A stretch of DNA of 64,000 bases from Natrinema hispanicum (GCF_900111485.1 NZ_FOIC01000001.1:62001-126000); one strand, 5' to 3'; positions 1 through 8,463 are shown, counted from the first letter of the stretch. Translations and numbers: made by a program. Notes: generated by a model not told the origin, from the sequence alone.

Positions 1-427
1 TCGTGACGACGTCGTCCTCTTCGACACCGAGGTCGCGCAGCGCTGCCGCGAACTCGTTGACTTCGACGTAGAGGTCCTGATAGGTGTAGGTCCGGCGCTC
101 GCCTTGCTTGCCCTCCCAGCGGATCGCGGCGTGATTTTTCCGCCCCGACTCGAGATGGCGATCCAGACAGTTGTAGGCGGCGTTCAATCGGCCATCGGAA
201 AACCAGCGGTAGAAGGGGGCGTCGTCGTCCTCGAGGACGGTGTCGTAGGGGTCGTCCCATGAGAGGAGGTCGGCCGCACGCGTCCAGCAATCCGGCCAGT
301 TCGTCTCGAAGCGCTCGTGAATCGCCGGATCCGCGACGTTCGCCTGCTCGACGAACGAGTCGGGAGGACTGAGGGTGGAGCCTGACGGTGTCGAGGTCTC
401 GTGGCTCCGCCCGTTTCGTTCGACCAT
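1..427 (-). CDS. acs: Acetyl-CoA synthetase, N-terminal part (cut by window edge)
   Basis: The 142 visible residues begin at an ATG and run off the left edge. They match the N-terminal cap of acetyl-CoA synthetase: a segment with FYRWFSDGRLNAAYNCLDRH and then the ATP-fold opening RRTYTYQDLYVEVNEFA. The enzyme makes acetyl-CoA from acetate, ATP and CoA in the cytoplasm. The core AMP-binding motifs lie outside the window. A TATA-like TTTATTC about 30 bp upstream fits a nearly leaderless transcript. Propionyl-CoA synthetase paralogues share this N-terminus, so substrate is not settled. Confidence 0.85.
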   Translation of the reverse strand, partial: MVERNGRSHETSTPSGSTLSPPDSFVEQANVADPAIHERFETNWPDCWTRAADLLSWDDPYDTVLEDDDAPFYRWFSDGRLNAAYNCLDRHLESGRKNHAAIRWEGKQGERRTYTYQDLYVEVNEFAAALRDLGVEEDDVVT

Positions 428-455
428 GTATCGTTCGAAACGTGGTCGGTCAGAT

Positions 456-462
456 GAATAAA
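456..462 (-). promoter_or_regulatory. TATA-like box for acs
   Basis: On the minus strand the sequence reads TTTATTC, 29-35 bp before the acs ATG, the expected spacing for an archaeal core promoter with a very short leader. Prediction from spacing and AT content only. Confidence 0.45.
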
Positions 463-568
463 CGTTCCTCTGGACCACCGCGCAGTGAGACGCGCCGTTG
501 CAATCAATGAAACGGTCGGTTGAACCGTATTTCGGCCCACAGCAGGGCGATTCGAGCGTCGTTGGGGC

Positions 569-1069
569 TCAGAATCCGTCCTGGGTGGAATCGAGATCCG
601 AGCGGTCGTCTGAATCGTCCTCGTCGCCGGGTTCGCGGACGACGTAGACGTCGTACCGCTGATCATTTGCGACCGGGCTGCCAACGCTCGACTGGGGAGC
701 GATGACCGAGCCCGCGTTCTCGGAACCGATGAAGACGACCGACGCCTCGAGGTCGCCGGCGACCCGTCGGATCTCGCGGACGACGTTCGTCGTCGATGTC
801 GCGGTCGGCTCGTCGGAACTGACCCGCTCGGAGCGGACGGTCGCTTCCGGTGCGACCTCTTTGGCGCGGGTCTGCATGCCCGCGGCGATCGTCTCCGGCT
901 CGAACGGTTCGCCCTGCGTGATCCAGCCGCGATCCCGTGCGTACTCCTCGTCGTCCGGAATAACCGTCAGAACGACGACTTCCTCGTCGAGGAGATCACC
1001 GAACGTGGAGGCGCGCTCGAGTGCGTTCATGGCCAACTCCGACCCGTCGAAGGGAACGAGCAATGACAT
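569..1069 (-). CDS. Universal stress protein family protein, degenerate nucleotide motif
   Basis: A 166-residue single UspA domain that opens with SLLVPFDGSELA, the usual first strand and D-G-S loop. The ATP-binding signature G-2X-G-9X-G-S/T is incomplete: the segment reads GSENAGSVIAPQSSVGS, with Asn where the second Gly belongs. It may therefore bind no ATP, or bind differently. An acidic C-terminal tail follows the last strand. It lies just downstream of another usp gene on the same strand but is separated by about 160 bp with a hairpin, so it probably has its own promoter. Exact role unknown; stress-related by family only. Confidence 0.8.
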   Translation of the reverse strand: MSLLVPFDGSELAMNALERASTFGDLLDEEVVVLTVIPDDEEYARDRGWITQGEPFEPETIAAGMQTRAKEVAPEATVRSERVSSDEPTATSTTNVVREIRRVAGDLEASVVFIGSENAGSVIAPQSSVGSPVANDQRYDVYVVREPGDEDDSDDRSDLDSTQDGF

Positions 1070-1173
1070 AGGGGTATGTCATACGACAGCGGACGTAAAT
1101 GTTCTCCCTCCAGCAAACGGGGACTCGGGTTCGAGTACTGTTTGACACTCATCCGGGCTGCTATCACTGTGTC

Positions 1174-1208
1174 CCGGCACACCCACACCCGTCATGCGGG
1201 TGTGCCGG
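1174..1208. repeat. Inverted repeat (11-bp stem) between two usp genes
   Basis: CCGGCACACCC at 1174-1184 is perfectly complementary to GGGTGTGCCGG at 1198-1208. The loop itself can form a competing 7-bp hairpin, ACACCCG (1185-1191) with CGGGTGT (1197-1203). It sits 23 bp beyond the stop codon of the upstream usp gene. No T-run follows on the minus strand, so it could be an operator or an RNA structure as well as a terminator. Confidence 0.6.
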
Positions 1209-1230
1209 AACTGACGTCCAGTCGTTCGTA

Positions 1231-1674
1231 TCACTGGTCCCGGGCATCGTCGTCACCGACGACCAGTACCGTCCGATCGGCGACCCTGACGACCCTATCG
1301 ATGGTGCTGCCGAGCAGTGCCCCCTTGAGCGACGAGCGGCCCCGGGCACCGACGACGATCACGTCGATGTCGTTCTCGCTTGCGTACGCGAGAATCTCTT
1401 CGTGGGGGACGCCGGTCCGAACCGCCGTCTCGACGGCCACGTCGGCGTCAGCCGCTTTCGATTCGACCGTCTCGAGCCAGCCTGCGGCCCGCTTGCGAAG
1501 GTGTTGCAGAGCCTCATCGGGATCGACGATCCCCGTGTCGTACTCGGTCCGGTCGTCGGCGACGGCGATGCCGTACAGTGGCGAGTCGAACTGCGCTGCG
1601 AGCGCGAGCGCGTAGTCGACCGCAGTCGTCGCCGTCTCGCTGCCGTCAGTTGCGACCAGAATCGAATCGTACAT
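1231..1674 (-). CDS. Universal stress protein with intact ATP-binding motif
   Basis: 147 residues, the normal length for a single-domain UspA protein. It opens MYDSILVATDGSETA. The ATP-binding motif is complete: Gly109, Gly112, then nine residues, then Gly122-Ser123. Such proteins form dimers in the cytoplasm and bind ATP; their cellular role is rarely known. The neighbour on the left is a second usp gene lacking this motif, so the pair may be an ATP-binding and a non-binding form. The start is the only Met at the domain edge. Confidence 0.88.
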   Translation of the reverse strand: MYDSILVATDGSETATTAVDYALALAAQFDSPLYGIAVADDRTEYDTGIVDPDEALQHLRKRAAGWLETVESKAADADVAVETAVRTGVPHEEILAYASENDIDVIVVGARGRSSLKGALLGSTIDRVVRVADRTVLVVGDDDARDQ

Positions 1675-1774
1675 ACGTAATGCTAGGTGCCCCCGCGAGA
1701 AAGGGCTGTGGCTCTGACCGGGTATCGCACGACTGCTCGAGTCGATATCGAACCCACCGGTCCCGACAGGCCGA

Positions 1775-2539
1775 TCAGTTTGCGTCGGTCGAAACGGCGT
1801 CCAACTCGTCCTGTGCGATCCCCCGCGCCGCCGTTGCCTTCACCGAGGCGACGATCGAGCGGCCAGGCTCGAGTCCGAGCGTCTCGACGCTTTTGCGGGT
1901 GACAAGCGCCACGAGTTCGGGCGAGTCGGCTCCATCGCCGTTTGTGTCACGCTCGAGTTCGATTCCCACCCGCACGACGGCATCACCGGTATCGAGCCAC
2001 GAGATGGTACCCGAAAACCGGTTGCGGACGCTGGTTCCCTCGGCTCGTGGCACCTCACTGGGCGCATGTAGACTGACCGCATCGGAACGGATCGTCACGG
2101 CCACGCGTGCGGCGTCGGCCGGGGCGACCGCCAGTACCGCACCGACGGACGTCTCGACGGTTGCGAGTTCGCCGTCACGATCGACGACCGGCCCCGACAG
2201 GGCCGTTTCATCGACGCGCGCGACGCCCTCGTAGGCTGCGACCAGCCGATCGAACCGCACCAGCAGCTCTCGCGCCGTCTCCGTCAGGGAACTCCCACCA
2301 CCGTCGGCACCCCCGCGAGTCCGCTCGACCAGCGGGCCGATCGACTCCTCGAGTGCCACCACCCGCTGCTGGAGGCGCGGATAGGATCGCTCGAGGGCGT
2401 CTGCTGCACCCGACAGCGAGCCACAGTCGTCGATCGCGCGCAACATCTCGACGTCGCTTCGATCGACGGTCACGTCGTCGATCCGTAGGTAGGGGTCGAA
2501 CGCTTTTTCCATGATCTCAGTCAGCGGCGCGCCGCTCAC
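1775..2539 (-). CDS. ModE-like regulator with LysR-type helix-turn-helix and TOBE domain
   Basis: 254 residues. The first about 80 residues form a ModE/LysR-type winged helix (DVEMLRAIDDCGSLSGAADAL). The C-terminal half has a TOBE/molbindin-like segment (about residues 135-240), the oxyanion-binding module of ModE. It starts 14 bp after tupC, last in the tungstate transporter operon, so it most likely senses tungstate or molybdate and controls this operon. An alternative start is Met10 at 2512. Family assignment is from motifs; target and ligand are inferred from context. Confidence 0.75.
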   Translation of the reverse strand: MSGAPLTEIMEKAFDPYLRIDDVTVDRSDVEMLRAIDDCGSLSGAADALERSYPRLQQRVVALEESIGPLVERTRGGADGGGSSLTETARELLVRFDRLVAAYEGVARVDETALSGPVVDRDGELATVETSVGAVLAVAPADAARVAVTIRSDAVSLHAPSEVPRAEGTSVRNRFSGTISWLDTGDAVVRVGIELERDTNGDGADSPELVALVTRKSVETLGLEPGRSIVASVKATAARGIAQDELDAVSTDAN

Positions 2540-2553
2540 GGAGGTGTTCGCGG

Positions 2554-3435
2554 TCAGGCGGGAAGTTCGTTATCATCGTACAACAGGTCGCCGCGGACGA
2601 ACCGCGCGGTTCGCTCGTCTCGCGGATTGTTGAAGACCTGGCCCGGCGGGCCGACCTCGACCAGTTCCCCCTCGAGCAGGAAGGCGACGCGATCCGAAAT
2701 CCGCTCGGCCTGATGCATGTCGTGAGTCGCAAGCAAGACGCCGTGATCGCGCTCGCGAGAGCGCTCGATCGCCCGCTCGAGGATGGCCGTGTTCCGCGGG
2801 TCGAGATCAGACGTCGGTTCGTCAAGCACCAGCACTTCGGGCGCTGCTGCGAGCGCGCGGGCAAACGACACCCGCTGTGCTTCGCCGCCGGACAGCGACG
2901 CCGGATCGCGATCCCACGCGTCACGGAGCCCGACCAGCTCGAGGGCCTCGAGCGTCCGTTCATCGACGGCCGGCGAGCCAGTAAACTGGCGAGGGAGGAG
3001 TCGTTCGAGGAACGCTCGAACCCGGCGCGGCCACGACCACCGAACCCGTCGTCCGATATCGACGTTACGCGCAACCGGCGCATCGAACAGGCTTGCCTGC
3101 TGGAAGACCATGCCGATCCGGCGACGGATCACGAGCCGATCGTCCCGTGACAGCGCCCAGGGGTCGGTCCCGTCGTAGCGAATCGTGCCGCCGGTCGGCT
3201 GCTCGAACAGGGCAGCCAGCCGCAACAGCGTCGTCTTGCCGGCCCCCGAGGGGCCGATAATCGTCATGATTTCGCCTGACTCGAGCGCAAGCGAGATCTC
3301 CGTCAGGATTTCGGTGCCGTCGACGCCGTAGGAGACGTCCTCGAGTGCGAGGTTCATCGGCTGGTCACCTCCAGTTCGGTCGGCCGCAGTCGTCTCGAGG
3401 AGCGGTCGTTCGTCCGTCTCATGGTTATCGACCAC
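2554..3435 (-). CDS. tupC: Tungstate ABC transporter ATP-binding protein
   Basis: 293 residues with all ABC ATPase motifs: Walker [10 protein letters not shown] at 61-69, Q-loop Gln112, signature LSGGE at 181-185, Walker B ending DEPTSD at 205-210 and switch His238. It drives uptake through the permease TupB, whose gene overlaps its 5' end by 11 bp. The first 26 residues precede the conserved fold, so Met27 (start at 3357) is a possible alternative start. No C-terminal TOBE domain is fused; that module sits in the next gene instead. Function follows from gene order with TupA and TupB. Confidence 0.88.
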   Translation of the reverse strand: MVDNHETDERPLLETTAADRTGGDQPMNLALEDVSYGVDGTEILTEISLALESGEIMTIIGPSGAGKTTLLRLAALFEQPTGGTIRYDGTDPWALSRDDRLVIRRRIGMVFQQASLFDAPVARNVDIGRRVRWSWPRRVRAFLERLLPRQFTGSPAVDERTLEALELVGLRDAWDRDPASLSGGEAQRVSFARALAAAPEVLVLDEPTSDLDPRNTAILERAIERSRERDHGVLLATHDMHQAERISDRVAFLLEGELVEVGPPGQVFNNPRDERTARFVRGDLLYDDNELPA

Positions 3436-4096
3436 CGAGTCGCATGACGATTCCGTTGACGAGCAAGACGAGGGCGATCAAGACGGCACCGAGCGCCAGC
3501 GCCGTCTCGAACTCGCCCCGACGCGTCTCGAACGTGATTGCGGTCGTGATGGTGCGGGTTTTCGACGTGCCATCGGCGTAGGCGATGTTCCCGCCGACGA
3601 TGAGGACTGACCCAACTTCGCTGATTGCCCGTCCGAAGCCGGCGAGAATTCCAGTTATAACGCCGTAACGTGCCTCTTTGAGTGTGATAAGCGCCACGTC
3701 CGTACGGGTCCCACCCACACCGTAGGCGGTATCACGAACCGCGTCGTCGACACTCTCGACTGCCGAAAGCGCGACGCCCGTGATCACCGGCGCGGCGAGG
3801 ATACACTGCGAGATGATCATCGCCTCCGGCGTGTAGACGAGGTCCAGCGATCCGAGCGGGCCGTCGGTCGAAATAAATAGCAGGACGAACAGTCCGACGG
3901 CAACGCTTGGAAAGCCCATCCCTGTATTGATGATCGCCGTCACGAGGCGCTTCCCACGGAAGTCGGCAAAGCCGATGAGGAACGCGATCGGCAGGCTCAC
4001 CAGCGTACTCACGAAGATGGCCGTCAGACTCACCGTCAGCGAGACGCGAATGACACTCCGGAGATAGTTCGGTTCGGCGATCGGTTCGAATGGCAT
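3425..4096 (-). CDS. tupB: Tungstate ABC transporter permease
   Basis: 223 residues with about five or six membrane helices and the permease signature near [20 protein letters not shown], followed by [15 protein letters not shown], the typical EAA-loop region of TupB/ModB permeases. The ATG at 4096 was chosen because the fold begins directly with [20 protein letters not shown]; the reading frame stays open further upstream but overlaps tupA. It lies 43 bp after tupA and overlaps tupC, so the three genes form one operon. It forms the transmembrane channel for oxyanion import. Confidence 0.88.
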   Translation of the reverse strand: MPFEPIAEPNYLRSVIRVSLTVSLTAIFVSTLVSLPIAFLIGFADFRGKRLVTAIINTGMGFPSVAVGLFVLLFISTDGPLGSLDLVYTPEAMIISQCILAAPVITGVALSAVESVDDAVRDTAYGVGGTRTDVALITLKEARYGVITGILAGFGRAISEVGSVLIVGGNIAYADGTSKTRTITTAITFETRRGEFETALALGAVLIALVLLVNGIVMRLGGR

Positions 4097-4139
4097 CAGT
4101 TGGTGATCTGTCCGTGTGGCTGGTCTGTGAACCCGGCGA

Positions 4140-5063
4140 TCACTCGCCGCCCGAATCCGGCTGCCATCCCTCGGGGACGTACTGCTGGAAGTCCGGATCT
4201 TCCGACAGCGCCTCCGGGAAGAACAACTGCTGGTCGTTCGCAGTGTAGTTCGCGATGAGCTCCTGTCCCTCGGGGCTGGTAAAGAAGCCGATGTAGGCCA
4301 TCGCGAGCTGGTAGTTGACGTTGTCGTGGATCTCGGGGTTGACCGCCATGATCCCGTAGGGATTCGAGAGCAGTTCCGGTCCACCCTCGATCGGGCCCTG
4401 AAGCAGAATCTCGAGGTCGATGTTATCCTGCATCGAGAGGAATGTTCCCCGGTCGGCGAGCGTATACGCGCTCGATTCATCCGCGACAGTCAACGTATTC
4501 CCCATGCCGCTGCCGGTTTCCTGGTACCACTCGCCGCTTGGCTCGATACCGGCTTCGGACCAGATCACTTTTTCTTTGGTGTGGGTCCCCGAGTCGTCGC
4601 CGCGGGAGGCAAACGTCGCTTGTGCGCTGGCGATGGCCTCGAATGCGGCCGTCGCCTGTTCGGTATCGCCCACGCCGGCTGGATCGTCGCTCGGGCCGAC
4701 GACGACGAAGTCGTTGAACATCAGATCCCGACGATTGACACCGTAGCCGTCCCGCATGAATTCGTCTTCTTGTGAGCGTGCGTGGACGAGGATCACGTCT
4801 GCGTTTCCGTTCCGAGCGGACTCGATCGCTTGCCCCGTCCCTTGTGCGTTTGCCGCGACTTGCACCCCGAATCGATCCTGAAACTCGGCGTTGATCTCGT
4901 CGAGCAGTCCCGTGTCGTACGTACTCGTGGTCGTCGCAAGTGCGAGTTCCGCTCCAGCGATCGACCCCTCGTTGCCGTCGCTCCCGCTATTCAGACAGCC
5001 CGCGATGGCCGCCGTGAGCCCAGTCGCACCTGCCCCTAAGAACGCTCGTCGTCGATATTCCAT
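4140..5063 (-). CDS. tupA: Tungstate-binding lipoprotein TupA
   Basis: 307 residues. The N-terminus has a Tat-like RRRAFLG and a lipobox ending AGC (Cys23), as in haloarchaeal lipid-anchored binding proteins. The motif TTTST at 44-48, followed by YDTGLL, is the TupA oxyanion-binding signature; ModA proteins differ here. It captures tungstate outside the membrane and delivers it to TupB/TupC. First gene of its operon, with a TATA box 28-33 bp before the ATG. Tungstate over molybdate is inferred from the TupA motif; haloarchaea use tungsten in aldehyde oxidoreductases. Confidence 0.9.
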   Translation of the reverse strand: MEYRRRAFLGAGATGLTAAIAGCLNSGSDGNEGSIAGAELALATTTSTYDTGLLDEINAEFQDRFGVQVAANAQGTGQAIESARNGNADVILVHARSQEDEFMRDGYGVNRRDLMFNDFVVVGPSDDPAGVGDTEQATAAFEAIASAQATFASRGDDSGTHTKEKVIWSEAGIEPSGEWYQETGSGMGNTLTVADESSAYTLADRGTFLSMQDNIDLEILLQGPIEGGPELLSNPYGIMAVNPEIHDNVNYQLAMAYIGFFTSPEGQELIANYTANDQQLFFPEALSEDPDFQQYVPEGWQPDSGGE

Positions 5064-5090
5064 ATCGGAAACAACGATGGATCGCAGTTG

Positions 5091-5096
5091 TATAAA
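5091..5096 (-). promoter_or_regulatory. TATA box of the tupABC operon
   Basis: TTTATA on the minus strand, 28-33 bp before the tupA ATG, predicts a transcript starting at or a few bases before the start codon. Confidence 0.6.
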
Positions 5097-5262
5097 CGTT
5101 GGGGCACAAATGGTTACATCGTTCGCTCGAGCGCCCGATTTGAGGAGAAAAATAACGGCTTCCGGTTACGCACGCTGACCGACACGGCCGGAAGCCACCG
5201 GCAGAGCGCTACCCGACCTGTGCGACCGCCACGACGGCGTTCGTCTCGAATCCCCAGACCAG

Positions 5263-6027
5263 CTACTCGTGTTTGTCCGGCATCGTCGAGTATCGCCCAG
5301 TCCCCTGCATGTCCGCTCGCTCCGACGGCGGCGGTGCCAGCGTGGAGTGACTCGTCGGACTGCCCGACGCCGTTCCGCGGTTCCGATCACCGCCGCGTCC
5401 GGTTTCCGCGAGGCCCTCGTCGTCCGCAGTTTCGGCGTTGGCACCTTCACGACTGGGTGTGCCGGCGCTTGCCGTCTCGAGTCGCGCTTTGAGCTGCCGG
5501 ATCTCGTCACCGAACTGCTCAAACGAGGTCTTCATCGACGATCGAAGGCGATCCTCGAGATCGGCGGCCGTCTCCTCCGCATCGTCACTTTCGTCGGCCG
5601 CTAACTCGTCCGATCGATCCCCGCCGACACCCTGTTCTTCGTCTCCGGCAGCCGATGCTGTCCGTTCGCTGATCGTCTCCCGGAGGTCGCTGACTGGCAC
5701 CTCAAGGCAGTCCTCGTCAGCACGATCGGCGAGGTTTGCGAGCCGAAGCAACCGCTGGAGGTCCGCGACGTGCTCCTGCTTACCCCGGGCGATAGCCTCG
5801 GGGATCGAACCCGGTTCGGTTCCGTCTTCGAGTGTGTCTAAGCCGACTGCTGTAAGCAACTCGTCGGGGTCGGCTGACTCGAGGAGGTCGTTCGCCTCGG
5901 TTGCGGTCTCGAATAACTCCGTCTCGGCCGCCTCGTCGCCGCCATCGCCAGCGACGAGCGAGCCACTCGATGCGCCGGCCTCGGTCAGTATCTCCTGCAC
6001 TCGGTCCTGTAGTTGCGAGTCAGTCAT
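5263..6027 (-). CDS. Haloarchaeal protein of unknown function, last gene of acidic operon
   Basis: 254 residues, soluble, no signal peptide or membrane helix. The N-terminal half (to about 125) looks folded, with a segment LQRLLRLANLADRADEDCL. The middle is acidic low complexity, then a helix with heptad-like spacing (residues about 163-185, possible coiled coil). The tail is rich in Gly, Ser, Thr and Pro and looks disordered. It starts 80 bp after the preceding glycine-zipper gene and is the last gene of that leftward group. I recognise no family and assign no function. Confidence 0.7.
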   Translation of the reverse strand: MTDSQLQDRVQEILTEAGASSGSLVAGDGGDEAAETELFETATEANDLLESADPDELLTAVGLDTLEDGTEPGSIPEAIARGKQEHVADLQRLLRLANLADRADEDCLEVPVSDLRETISERTASAAGDEEQGVGGDRSDELAADESDDAEETAADLEDRLRSSMKTSFEQFGDEIRQLKARLETASAGTPSREGANAETADDEGLAETGRGGDRNRGTASGSPTSHSTLAPPPSERADMQGTGRYSTMPDKHE

Positions 6028-6107
6028 GGGTGCCCCTCCGATCTCACCGCGCCGCTAGTCGTGTCGTCTGTCCCTCGTTCGACGCTTGGGCGGTGTGTGT
6101 CCCTCGA

Positions 6108-6953
6108 TTACTCGGCTTCAGCCGCCGGTTCCGACTCCTCGCTCGAGTCCGAGTCCGACTCATCGTCCATCACCGTCTCGATGATTTCGCCAGTCATCTC
6201 CTCGCGGCTGCGGTTCGCTTTCACGCCGACGTCCTTCGCGACCGACTGCAGGTCGTCGTAGGACATCACGCCGAGGAAATCCTCGAGCGTGTCCTTCCGA
6301 AGGTCCTCGAGGTGCTTCATCGACGACTCGTCTTTGCCATCGCCGGACGAGTCGGCTTCGTCGGCCGCCTCCTTGGATTCGGTCGTAACATCTTCGGCTG
6401 TCTCTCTCGCGTTGTCAGCAGTTCCCTCGACTGCCGCTCCTGCTTTGTCGGCAGCTTCTTTGACAACCGCTTTGGCGTCCGTTTCGTCGCGCTCTGTGTC
6501 TTCGTTTTCCCGTTCTTCCGCTTCGTCCGCCGGTTTCTCGTCCTGTGGTTCAGTCTGTTCCTCACGCTCGTCGCCACCGGTACCGTCCAGGAGTCCTTCG
6601 ACGCTGCTCCCGTTGGTGACGCCTTTGGCCATCGACTCGAGCGAATCGCGGCCCTCGATCTCAGAGAACGACTCCGTGAGGGCGTCTCGAATCGCCGTCG
6701 AGAGGTCGTCCTGAATCTCGCCAAGTTCCTTTCCTTCGTCGACGCCGGCAGCGATCGTCTCGTGGACGTTCCGGCCGACCGACGCGCCGACATCACGTCC
6801 GAACTGTTCGCCGAACTGACAACCGACCGCTGCGCCGACGTCGCCGCCGTCGATACTGTCTTCGATACTCCCATCACCGAGCACATCGGCGACATCGAGT
6901 TGGTTGCTGACCTCATCGGCAACCATTCCCTTCAGTCCGGATTCCTTACTCAC
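6108..6953 (-). CDS. Acidic glycine-zipper protein with SAP-like C-terminal motif
   Basis: About 281 residues from a GTG start at 6953; GTG at 6962 and ATG at 6926 are alternatives. Gly residues recur every fourth position at 40, 44, 48, 52, 56 and 60, a perfect GxxxG zipper able to pack helices. A long acidic, Ala/Glu-rich stretch (about 120-215) follows. Residues about 223-262 (TLEDFLGVMSYDDLQSVAK and on) resemble a SAP/Rho-N helix-extended-loop-helix motif, often nucleic-acid binding. Paralogue of the gene at 7007-7483 over the zipper. Function unknown. Confidence 0.65.
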   Translation of the reverse strand: MSKESGLKGMVADEVSNQLDVADVLGDGSIEDSIDGGDVGAAVGCQFGEQFGRDVGASVGRNVHETIAAGVDEGKELGEIQDDLSTAIRDALTESFSEIEGRDSLESMAKGVTNGSSVEGLLDGTGGDEREEQTEPQDEKPADEAEERENEDTERDETDAKAVVKEAADKAGAAVEGTADNARETAEDVTTESKEAADEADSSGDGKDESSMKHLEDLRKDTLEDFLGVMSYDDLQSVAKDVGVKANRSREEMTGEIIETVMDDESDSDSSEESEPAAEAE

Positions 6954-7006
6954 GATAACCACCTCGATTGGATCCGTGGAACGCGTGATTTTCCCGGGTC
7001 ACAGTG

Positions 7007-7483
7007 TTACTCTTCGGCTTCGGTCGATTGCTCCGGTTCTTCGTCCGCCGATTCATTGTCCTCCGTGTCCGACTCGGAGTCACCTTCTGCCTCGGTGTCG
7101 TCTTCGGATTCATCGCCGTCGCTTTCGCCTGCTCCCTCGGCCTCGGTTTCTTCGTCGCCTTCCTCGGCGGTCTCTTCACCCGTTTCGTCCTCCTCATCGG
7201 TTTCCTTGCCTTCCTCGGCGGGTTCCTCAGCCATGTCCGCTTTGGCTTCCTCTTCGCTGGAACTGAGGAGTTCGTCAACGACCATGTCCCCGATCGTCCG
7301 TCCAAGGGATTCGCCGATCGCTCGTCCGAGGATCGCGCCGATCTGCCCGCCCAGCGCTTCGCCGAGCGGCTTGTCCCCGTCGATTTCGTCCTCCCACTGG
7401 GTTCCTTCGACCAGTTCATCGACGTCGACGTTGTCGCTAATCTTCTCGGTATCGATCCGCTGGGTCAGTGTGCTGTCGCTCAT
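7007..7483 (-). CDS. Small acidic glycine-zipper protein
   Basis: 158 residues. Residues 41-65 carry Gly at 41, 45, 49, 53, 57, 61 and 65, a seven-fold GxxxG repeat with charged residues in between, so an amphipathic helix rather than a standard membrane span. From residue 74 the protein is an almost pure Glu/Asp/Ser/Gly tail, certainly disordered. The start ATG overlaps the stop of the upstream gene by 4 bp, showing translational coupling. The zipper and the EDEIDGD lead-in match the neighbour at 6108-6953, suggesting a duplication. No known function. Confidence 0.72.
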   Translation of the reverse strand: MSDSTLTQRIDTEKISDNVDVDELVEGTQWEDEIDGDKPLGEALGGQIGAILGRAIGESLGRTIGDMVVDELLSSSEEEAKADMAEEPAEEGKETDEEDETGEETAEEGDEETEAEGAGESDGDESEDDTEAEGDSESDTEDNESADEEPEQSTEAEE

Positions 7484-8217
7484 GCTGTTGCCTCCGCCTG
7501 TGACGGCTCCCGCTGTTCGCTGGTCTCTTCGGGTCGTTCGGGCTCAAATCGTTCGACTACCTGTTCGATCACTTCACTGACGATCGCTGCCACGATCTCC
7601 TCGGTGGGGAAGCTAGGCACGAACGCGGCCAGCTTCTCTTTGAGCCAGCCGATCGCTCTGGAGATACGACCGGGGGAGTCGTCACCCGGTTCTGCGCCTT
7701 CGCCTTCCGTCTCATCGTCGGCACCACGATCCCCGAACAGGGCATCGAGGAATTCACTTGGCTTGTTCAGCAGCGACTCCACCGTCTCGAGCATGCCACC
7801 GGCCCCGTTGAAGAGCCCCGAGACCGCTGCAAGGAGGTTCCCGAGCAGGTTGTTCTCACCCGGTCTCGCCGAGACGTCGAGCGTGACCGGATTCAGGTTC
7901 ACCTCGAGGCCGAGCAAATCGAGGAACAGGCCGTCGAGGTCGAGGTGGAGAACACCCGCAACCGCCTCGTCTTGATAGACATCTTCGGCGTCTTCGACGT
8001 GGTAGTCGTCTTCTGCTGCTTCCTTCTCCGCTTTTTCCGCTTCCGATTCTTCTGCTTCCTCCTTTGTCTCCTCTTTCGCTTCCGGTTCCTCTGCCACCTC
8101 TGCTTCCGGCTCTTCTATCTCTTCCTCGCCTTCACCCTCGGTTTCTTCGTTTTCGGGTGCTTCTTCGGCGTCTCCCTCAGCATCACTGTCGGCCGTTTCG
8201 TCTTCCGATGCTTCCAT
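7480..8217 (-). CDS. Acidic protein with conserved NLLGNLL-type domain
   Basis: 245 residues from ATG 8217, chosen because AAGTATTG lies 22-29 bp upstream and because the frame further upstream is Arg-rich and unlike a haloarchaeal protein. Residues 2-71 are Glu-rich. Residues 92-138 hold LDLDGLFLDLLGLEVNLN and then ARPGENNLLGNLLAAVSGL. I recall the same pattern (dual LDLLGL and NLLGNLL) in many uncharacterised secreted bacterial proteins, mostly actinobacterial. Here no signal peptide is visible. A C-terminal amphipathic region (about 190-225) follows. First gene of the acidic operon; function unknown. Confidence 0.68.
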   Translation of the reverse strand: MEASEDETADSDAEGDAEEAPENEETEGEGEEEIEEPEAEVAEEPEAKEETKEEAEESEAEKAEKEAAEDDYHVEDAEDVYQDEAVAGVLHLDLDGLFLDLLGLEVNLNPVTLDVSARPGENNLLGNLLAAVSGLFNGAGGMLETVESLLNKPSEFLDALFGDRGADDETEGEGAEPGDDSPGRISRAIGWLKEKLAAFVPSFPTEEIVAAIVSEVIEQVVERFEPERPEETSEQREPSQAEATA

Positions 8218-8238
8218 CTCCGCCTGTCCGCCGTCAGT

Positions 8239-8246
8239 CAATACTT
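8239..8246 (-). promoter_or_regulatory. TATA-like box of the acidic operon
   Basis: AAGTATTG on the minus strand, 22-29 bp before ATG 8217. It decides the start chosen for that gene over the ATG at 8358. Confidence 0.4.
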
Positions 8247-8463
8247 GGCGTGGCGGCCCTGCCGCATGCACAGCACAGTCAGGACGGCTCGAGGAACGCT
8301 CGCCCCGCTCAGAATCCAAGCGTTCCTCGAATCCGTTATGTGCGAACTCATCGGTCATTATACGGAAAAGCAGAGGGTCGTGACCGTTGTGGCGGTTGGC
8401 CTTGCGTATGCGACTAGTCGGCACAGCGTGGCAGAAACACCGCTCTCGAAACCCCAGTCGAGA

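Noticed and set aside
5901-7580. A 559-codon rightward open frame
   Set aside because: Antisense to the glycine-zipper genes; Phe/Arg/Ser-rich with no homologous look.
8218-8358. N-terminal extension of the first acidic-operon gene from ATG 8358
   Set aside because: The 47 extra residues are Arg-rich and unlike the rest; a TATA-like box fits ATG 8217 instead.
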